A stretch of DNA of 11,327 nt from Christensenella sp. UBA1262 (GTDB lineage: Bacteria; Bacillota; Clostridia; Christensenellales; CAG-917), in contig DBVO01000013.1 of NCBI GenBank assembly GCA_002308215.1, positions 1 to 11,327 on the forward strand. Direction: 5' to 3'. The first letter of the stretch is position 1; the number at the start of each line of letters is the position of its first letter. Below, piece by piece: positions 7,362 to 11,327 of the stretch. The position numbers and the translations under genes were made by a program. Below the pieces are notes generated by a model. It made no database searches, was not told the DNA's origin, and saw only the letters and a list, made by a program, of their open reading frames with translations.

Positions 7362-8555
7362 ATGTCAAAGAAAAACACTGAGTTTCATTCAGCATACTGG
7401 AATGAAAAACTTTATCCGTATGTAAACAAGAAACAAATTTTGTTGGAAGCAAGTGAACAAGGCGGGGATGATGCTGTTAAGGCAAAGAAGCATGAACTAA
7501 AAGAACTTAAACGCAATTTTAAGCGCGAAAGTAAAGAGTTCCATCGTGAGCATAAAATGCATCTCCATCCACTCATGGCATACATCTTTGATTTTGCAGA
7601 AGAAGACAGAGCTTTGCCAAATAGTAGGACTCCTTTTGACGCGGAAATCAAGATTGAACATGACATCGTCTATAAAGAAATAAACGGCGAAAAACTTGTT
7701 ATGGATGTATATTATCCATCCCATCCAGTTGGAGAAAAGTCACCATGCGTAATGGATATTCCTGGTGGCGGTTGGATGATATGGAACCGTCATCGTCGTG
7801 ATGGTTATGCAAGACTGTATGCTGCTCTTGGTGCAGTTGTAGCAGTTATAGACCATAGACTATGTCCAGAGACTTTCTTCCCAGAGAATTTGAAAGATTG
7901 TATCGATGCATACAATTTCCTTGTAGATAATGCTGAAAGATTCGGTATTGACAAAGATAACATCACGGTTACGGGAGACTCATCTGGTGGACATCTTTCA
8001 GCATCCATAGGATGCGCATGCTCAAGCAAAGAGTATTGCGAAAAGATGGGACTCCCAGAGCTTAAAACTAAACCTGCTTATTTGATAGGTGTTAGTGGCG
8101 CTTTCTCAATGGAGATAATGTACCGCATACCACTTACAAATACGCTCATGGTTAGATACATTACTGGCAAAAACTCGAGAAAAGGTAGTAGAAATTCTGA
8201 GTTTTATAAAGAACTCAATGTTTATAACTATGTTAACCCAGATTTTCCAGAAATGTATAACAATGGCGGTGCTACTGATCCGCTTTGTTTTGGCGAAGCT
8301 AAACGTATGGCTAAGTATTTAGATAAGGCGGGAGTAAAGAATGAGTATCAAGTTGGTAAGGTTTGGTACAATTCAGCACATTGCTATGTTCTTAGACTTC
8401 CATTTAAACCAGCAAGACGCGACATGCTAAAACTAATGAATTGGTATGTTAAGAAGCAATCTGAAAAGGGTGTAGATTTGTCTGTAGGACAAAAGAGAGT
8501 TGAGACTTTCTTAACAAATTATAAAAAAGCCTTGAGAGGAGAAATCGAGTGCTAA
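7362..8555 (+). CDS. Alpha/beta-hydrolase, esterase/lipase-like (HSL/BD-FAE type)
   Basis: The 397-residue product has an alpha/beta-hydrolase fold. Strand motif MDVYYPS (114-120) leads into an oxyanion-hole segment PGGGW (134-138), then AVIDHRLCPE, the nucleophile elbow GDSSGG with Ser207, a likely acid Asp306 in GGATDP, and His340 in NSAHCYV. Together these form a plausible Ser-Asp-His triad. Family members cleave carboxyl esters, including acylated sugars; the substrate here is unknown. PGGG stands where many relatives have HGGG. Residues 1-75 precede the fold and include a charged Lys/Glu-rich helix (about 37-65) that could form a coiled coil. No signal peptide or membrane segment is seen, so it should be cytosolic. 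ATG 7362 follows GGGGGA by six bases; ATG 7317 would read through the hairpin and is rejected. Its last 7 bases overlap rlmD. Confidence 0.8.
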   Translation: MSKKNTEFHSAYWNEKLYPYVNKKQILLEASEQGGDDAVKAKKHELKELKRNFKRESKEFHREHKMHLHPLMAYIFDFAEEDRALPNSRTPFDAEIKIEHDIVYKEINGEKLVMDVYYPSHPVGEKSPCVMDIPGGGWMIWNRHRRDGYARLYAALGAVVAVIDHRLCPETFFPENLKDCIDAYNFLVDNAERFGIDKDNITVTGDSSGGHLSASIGCACSSKEYCEKMGLPELKTKPAYLIGVSGAFSMEIMYRIPLTNTLMVRYITGKNSRKGSRNSEFYKELNVYNYVNPDFPEMYNNGGATDPLCFGEAKRMAKYLDKAGVKNEYQVGKVWYNSAHCYVLRLPFKPARRDMLKLMNWYVKKQSEKGVDLSVGQKRVETFLTNYKKALRGEIEC

Positions 8556-9925
8556 AAGATGCAATTGACATCGAAAAGGGTGACATAATCGACGCGAACA
8601 TTGTCGATTTTGGGTCAAACGGTGAAGGCATCGCAAAATGCGGCGTCTATCCAATTTTTATACCATTTGCCGTAAAAGGTGATGTCGTTCGCGCAAAAAT
8701 TACATGGACTAGTAAAGATTATGCATTTGGTGAGATCGTCGAAATAGTTGAACCATCTATTGATAGGGTTAAACCAAAATGTCCATATTTTGAAAAGTGT
8801 GGCGGATGCGATTTGCAAAACGTTAATTATGCTGAACAGCTCGAAATTAAGCGTGAAAACATCCGTCGTGCACTAAAGAAAAATGGTGGACTTGATGTAG
8901 ATGTCCCGGCACCTATCAGTCTCAATGAATGGGAATATCGTAACAAGCTTGCGTTGCCTTTTGGAAAGAACAAGCATTCTGGTAGGGTGTACCTTGGCTT
9001 TTTTGAAAAACGTTCGCACAGTGTGGTGCCTATGAAGTGGTGTGCTCTCCAAGGACAGTGGGCGGCAGATTTAATAGAAGATGTAAGTGAATGGGCCAAT
9101 GAAAATGGATTAAGTGTCTATGACGAGCTCAGCGGTAAAGGATATCTTAGACATGCAGTAGCAAGAATGCTTGATACTTTGACACTTACACTTGTTGTTA
9201 ACTCAAAAGCACAAGATATCGAAAAACTTGATGAGTTGGTACAAAAACTGAATAGGCACTTCAAAAATTATACGGTGTTTGTGTCTAACAACGTAAAAAA
9301 CACAAATGTCATTATGGGCGATAAGGTAGCACTTGTTTATGGTGAAGAGTGTCCACAAGATTTGGGAAGGTTTCAAGCTGTTGTGTCACCACTTTCATTT
9401 TTGCAAGTCAATAACAAAGTTAGAGATGCAATCTATGATGATGTGTGTGACAAGATAGGAGCCAACTTTGTTGGGGAAGTAGTTGAACTCTATTCAGGTG
9501 TTGGACTTCTCACTGCACAAATTGCGCTTCGATTACATAATGCAAAAATAACTGCAGTTGAAATAGTTCCAGAGGCCACAAAAGATGCAGATGCTTTGAT
9601 GACTAGTCTTAAACTTGAGAATGTGACAAATGTATGTTCAGATGCAGCGAAATTTGTAGAAGATATAAAAGATGATAACACGCATCGTGTTCTAATACTA
9701 GATCCACCGCGTAAGGGATGTGATGAAAAAGTGCTTGATAAAGCAAAGAATGCTGGTTTTGAAAAAATCATTTATATCTCGTGTAACCCTCAAACACTTG
9801 CACGCGACTTGAAGACTTTGTCTTCAAATTATCAAACAAACTATATTCAGCCATACGATATGTTTCCGCAGACACATCATGTGGAGACGGTTGTTCTTCT
9901 TTCCAAACAAAAGATTGATAAGTAG
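8549..9925 (+). CDS. rlmD: 23S rRNA m5U methyltransferase, RlmD/RlmCD (RumA) family
   Basis: The 458-residue SAM-dependent enzyme makes 5-methyluridine in RNA. A TRAM RNA-binding domain (about 10-68) is followed by cluster cysteines C78, C84 and C87 (CPYFEKCGGC) and C165 (MKWC), the usual four for a [4Fe-4S] cluster. The SAM site is VVELYSGVGLLTAQIA (311-326), DPPRKGC is at 385-391, and C412 in YISCNP is the nucleophile. The end DMFPQTHHVETVVLL carries the general-base Glu (E446). Gram-positive homologues (B. subtilis RlmCD/YefA) modify 23S U747 and U1939; the exact target here is inferred. GTG 8549 overlaps the upstream stop by 7 bases and has GAGAGGAG just before it. The 3' end is notable: codons after DMF turn to CCG, CAG, GTG, GAG and ACG, unlike most of the gene, and its DMFP coding stretch recurs downstream. 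Confidence 0.92.
   Translation: MLKDAIDIEKGDIIDANIVDFGSNGEGIAKCGVYPIFIPFAVKGDVVRAKITWTSKDYAFGEIVEIVEPSIDRVKPKCPYFEKCGGCDLQNVNYAEQLEIKRENIRRALKKNGGLDVDVPAPISLNEWEYRNKLALPFGKNKHSGRVYLGFFEKRSHSVVPMKWCALQGQWAADLIEDVSEWANENGLSVYDELSGKGYLRHAVARMLDTLTLTLVVNSKAQDIEKLDELVQKLNRHFKNYTVFVSNNVKNTNVIMGDKVALVYGEECPQDLGRFQAVVSPLSFLQVNNKVRDAIYDDVCDKIGANFVGEVVELYSGVGLLTAQIALRLHNAKITAVEIVPEATKDADALMTSLKLENVTNVCSDAAKFVEDIKDDNTHRVLILDPPRKGCDEKVLDKAKNAGFEKIIYISCNPQTLARDLKTLSSNYQTNYIQPYDMFPQTHHVETVVLLSKQKIDK
9857..9867 (+). repeat. Copy 1 of GATATGTTTCC repeat, inside the rlmD 3' end
   Basis: These 11 bases encode part of the conserved DMFP motif of RlmD. The same 11-mer occurs at 10776-10786 and 10804-10814. Copy 1 shares an extra 3' G with the first downstream copy and an extra 5' C with the second. 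Because it encodes a family-conserved motif, the simplest reading is that the downstream copies descend from rlmD 3' ends, as expected at an integration site. Proposed, not proven. Confidence 0.6.
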
Positions 9926-9934
9926 GATTTATCA
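9916..9934 (+). promoter_or_regulatory. Weak hairpin across the rlmD stop codon
   Basis: TGATAA (9916-9921) and TTATCA (9929-9934) are perfect inverted copies around a 7-base loop that includes the TAG stop. The stem is all AT but for one pair and there is no T-run, so it is not a terminator. It lies eight bases before the GGAGG (9943-9947) of the next gene. It may be chance in AT-rich DNA. Confidence 0.2.
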
Positions 9935-9955
9935 TAGATTACGGAGGTAATATTT

Positions 9956-10750
9956 GTGAAAAAGATAATGGTTGATATTATGGAGAAGGTCCATGAATAT
10001 AATACAGATGATTTGGCAAACATTGTTTTTGGATTTGACAAGAATGAGCATTATGACGCGTTGGTTGTTGCACCGGGTTATACTCCTTACAAGATTAAAA
10101 TGGATGGTAAATGTAAAATTACAACGCTAAGAGAGGGTGCATACATTGCCGGATATCTTGTAGAAAAGGATAATATGAAAATAGCGTGGATATTAACCGC
10201 ATCATCAGATACTAATCTAATAGATCATGTTGCTGTATGTTCTGAACTTTCTTTTGATAAGATGATTTTCATTGGTGCAGTTGGAGCACTTAAGCAGGGA
10301 TTTGAATTAGGTGATTTATGCACACCGTCCTATTCAATAGCAGGTGGTTGTGCACATACATTTCTCAAAGAGTCCATAAAGGACTATATCCCGTTTGAAA
10401 AAATAGAGCCGGACCATGCGATGGTGGACAAAGTTTTAGGAATTGCAGCGGAAAATGGATATAAATTAAGAAAAGCATCAGTATTTTGTACGCCTTCTAT
10501 GGCTGCAGAATATTATCATCTTGATGAAATTAAAGAATTCGATACAGACTTAATCGAGATGGAAACGGCGGCGTTTTATATGATGGCTGATTTGTTGGAA
10601 GTACCAGCTATAGCATTGCTGGTTGTGTCAGATAATTCTGCAGCAGGAACAAATGTGTTTATGAGAACCGATGAGGAGCAGGATAAATATAATTATGGCC
10701 GTAATGAGGTGCTGACAGAATTGATATTAAAAACTGTCGCTTCAAAGTAA
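9956..10750 (+). CDS. Nucleosidase/nucleoside phosphorylase superfamily protein (PNP_UDP_1 fold)
   Basis: The 264-residue product belongs to the purine nucleoside phosphorylase / MTA-SAH nucleosidase superfamily, which cuts N-glycosidic bonds of nucleosides. Landmarks are VVAPGYTP (37-44), GAVGALKQGFELGD (107-120), the ribose/base-site motif IEMETAAFY (200-208) with E203, and VVSDNSA with D226 as the likely acid. Two phosphate-site positions of DeoD-type phosphorylases look changed: the Arg before the GSCG loop aligns with F105 and its Ser with A108. This favours a hydrolase or a divergent substrate over a standard phosphorylase; the alignment is by eye. GTG 9956 follows GGAGG by eight bases; ATG 9968 is too far away. 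Four of seven prolines use CCG, against none of twelve in pfp and none of eight in pfkA, which hints at a foreign origin. It lies between the rlmD 3' end and the repeat copies downstream. Confidence 0.75.
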   Translation: MKKIMVDIMEKVHEYNTDDLANIVFGFDKNEHYDALVVAPGYTPYKIKMDGKCKITTLREGAYIAGYLVEKDNMKIAWILTASSDTNLIDHVAVCSELSFDKMIFIGAVGALKQGFELGDLCTPSYSIAGGCAHTFLKESIKDYIPFEKIEPDHAMVDKVLGIAAENGYKLRKASVFCTPSMAAEYYHLDEIKEFDTDLIEMETAAFYMMADLLEVPAIALLVVSDNSAAGTNVFMRTDEEQDKYNYGRNEVLTELILKTVASK

Positions 10751-10772
10751 AAGAGGATATTAATACTAAATA

Positions 10773-10814
10773 GTTGATATGTTTCCGATAACGCGCTTAA
10801 GTCGATATGTTTCC
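10773..10814 (+). repeat. Two direct repeats GTYGATATGTTTCC, 28 bases apart
   Basis: The units are at 10773-10786 (GTTGATATGTTTCC) and 10801-10814 (GTCGATATGTTTCC), 13 of 14 bases alike. Both would read VDMFP, the motif that starts the C-terminal tail of RlmD-type methyltransferases, but in different frames. A third match to the inner 11 bases is inside rlmD at 9857-9867. They may be leftover rlmD 3' ends from repeated integration. An alternative is the end of a transposon with internal repeats, such as an IS21-family end, but I see no transposase. Confidence 0.7.
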
Positions 10815-10893
10815 TAATACTGTTGACATTCATAGTGGCGTCTCGGGACATATTGAGACAATAATAGAGCTACATCGAAAAAATAATGTTTAA
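10801..10893 (+). pseudogene. Remnant of an RlmD/TrmA-family methyltransferase C-terminus
   Basis: Read in the frame of ATG 10807, this stretch begins VDMFPNT, continues through VDIHSGVSG, and ends GHIETIIELHRKNNV with a TAA at 10891-10893. The order DMFP-x-T, then H-[IV]-E-T-[IV]-[IV], then a stop soon after matches the last residues of the complete rlmD gene upstream (DMFPQTHHVETVV, stop 13 codons later). The remnant has about nine extra residues between the two motifs, and an in-frame stop (10798-10800) directly before it, so it cannot be a working gene. It has no ribosome binding site. This is what a displaced 3' end at the far side of an insertion would look like. The resemblance is judged by eye over about 20 residues. 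Confidence 0.5.
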
Positions 10894-10915
10894 TATAATT
10901 GACATTAACTTTAAT
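10884..10915. promoter_or_regulatory. Candidate operator palindromes over the -35 and spacer
   Basis: ATTAA-CT-TTAAT (10904-10915) is a perfect palindrome lying in the promoter spacer, and TAATGT (10884-10889) is an inverted copy of ACATTA (10902-10907), which overlaps the -35. Either could be an operator for the HTH protein encoded just downstream, since such proteins often repress their own promoter. The DNA is very AT-rich, so chance matches are likely. Confidence 0.25.
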
Positions 10916-10927
10916 TTGGCATATACT
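10899..10927 (+). promoter_or_regulatory. Sigma-A promoter of the HTH-DUF3791 gene
   Basis: TTGACA (10899-10904), a 17-base spacer, and TATACT (10922-10927) is a near-consensus housekeeping promoter. With standard spacing the first transcribed base would be 10934, the A of the downstream ATG, so the mRNA would be leaderless. No Shine-Dalgarno precedes that ATG. It is the clearest promoter in the window and makes this gene independent of the genes before it. Confidence 0.75.
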
Positions 10928-10933
10928 AAAAGC

Positions 10934-11327
10934 ATGGATAATAAGTTTGAAATTGGTGAAAAACTAAAAAACAAAAGATTACAGCTTAATTTAAGAATGG
11001 ATGATGTTGCTAAAGAAGTAGGCATTACTAGGGCTACTTTATGGTCAATTGAAAATGGAAGTGGCAATTACTCTATAGAAACCCTTCTTAAACTTTTAAG
11101 CTTTTTTAACATGTCAATTAAAATTGATGCTCAAGAACAAGAAGTTAGAAAAAGAGCTACTAGGACTAATAGTATTTTGGATAAAAAAATTAACAGGTTT
11201 ATAATTATGTGTGTCGAACAATACGCATACATTACTAAACAAAATAGTGGTGTAGTTTATGGCAAGCTTAATGAAGCAGGGATCATAGATGAATTAAAAG
11301 ATGATTATGAAGATATGCATGGCATGT
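10934..11327 (+). CDS. Xre-family HTH protein fused to a DUF3791 domain, 3' end cut by window
   Basis: The frame is open from ATG 10934 to the window end, 131 residues without a stop. Residues 5-62 form an Xre/HipB-type helix-turn-helix: IGEKLKNKRLQLNL, then MDDVAKEVGITRATLWSIENG, then a TLLKLLSFFNM helix. After a basic linker (about 66-85), residues 86-131 match the pattern of DUF3791: NRFIIMCVEQYA, GVVYGKLNEAGIID, and YEDMHGM; relatives continue with a short strand-helix and stop. From memory, DUF3791 genes often neighbour DUF3990 genes, which are predicted ADP-ribosyltransferase-like toxins, so this may be the regulator/antitoxin of such a pair, with the partner beyond the edge. AGG arginine codons (three) and high A+T set it apart from the core genes. 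It has its own promoter and probably no leader. Confidence 0.7.
   Translation, partial: MDNKFEIGEKLKNKRLQLNLRMDDVAKEVGITRATLWSIENGSGNYSIETLLKLLSFFNMSIKIDAQEQEVRKRATRTNSILDKKINRFIIMCVEQYAYITKQNSGVVYGKLNEAGIIDELKDDYEDMHGM

Noticed and set aside
10773..10814. CRISPR array
   Set aside because: There are only two 14-base units with a 28-base period, so the gap is far too short and there are no further repeats or cas genes.
10823..10852. Second promoter starting at TTGACA 10823-10828
   Set aside because: The -35 is perfect, but with a 17 or 18 base spacer the -10 would be GGACAT or GACATA, which is too poor.
10840..10859. GTCTC / GAGAC hairpin as terminator for the nucleosidase gene
   Set aside because: A 5-bp stem with a 10-base loop and no T-run, and part of it encodes the HIET-like motif of the remnant; I see no convincing terminator after 10750.
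10773..10893. IS21-family transposon end with the first codons of istA
   Set aside because: Repeats near the end and an ELHRKNN-like start are suggestive, but the frame also holds DMFP-x-T and HIETII in rlmD order and stops where an rlmD tail would, and no transposase is present.

Overview
The window is AT-rich bacterial DNA with every gene on the + strand, strong GGAGG-type ribosome binding sites, the standard genetic code (TGA is used as a stop, TGG for Trp), and the block PHP hydrolase - whiA - dnaE - pfkA. WhiA next to a dnaE polymerase and a phosphofructokinase is a layout of low-GC Gram-positive bacteria, and the added pyrophosphate-dependent phosphofructokinase points to an anaerobic, fermentative member of the Clostridia. 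No ribosomal RNA or species-level marker is present, so the assignment stops there.

Positions 1-7287 are a compact core cluster: the C-terminal part of a PHP metal-dependent hydrolase, the division/sporulation regulator WhiA (overlapping it by ATGA), a full-length DNA polymerase III alpha subunit with an intact PHP domain and a consensus clamp-binding motif, a classical ATP-dependent 6-phosphofructokinase, and directly behind it a pyrophosphate-dependent phosphofructokinase. The two kinases give the cell ATP-spending and PPi-spending versions of the same glycolytic step in one tandem. Small perfect hairpins sit directly in front of the ribosome binding sites of pfkA, pfp and the next gene.

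Positions 7362-9925 hold two translationally coupled genes: an alpha/beta-hydrolase of esterase type with a helical N-terminal extension, and an RlmD/RlmCD-type 23S rRNA m5U methyltransferase with a TRAM domain and all four cluster cysteines.

From the 3' end of the methyltransferase gene onward the window looks accessory. The 11-base coding stretch for its conserved DMFP motif recurs twice about 0.9 kb downstream. One recurrence opens a 28-codon remnant (10807-10893) that reads like a second, decayed methyltransferase C-terminus (VDMFPNT ... GHIETII ... stop). The 3' end of rlmD/rum genes is a known integration site for conjugative elements, so I read 9857-10893 as the scar of one or more insertions. 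Between the copies lies a nucleosidase-family gene with different proline codon use and altered phosphate-binding positions. Beyond the scar, a perfect-spacing sigma-A promoter drives what appears to be a leaderless mRNA for an Xre-type HTH protein fused to a DUF3791 domain, cut by the window end. This is probably the antitoxin/regulator half of a toxin-antitoxin-like locus whose partner lies outside the window.
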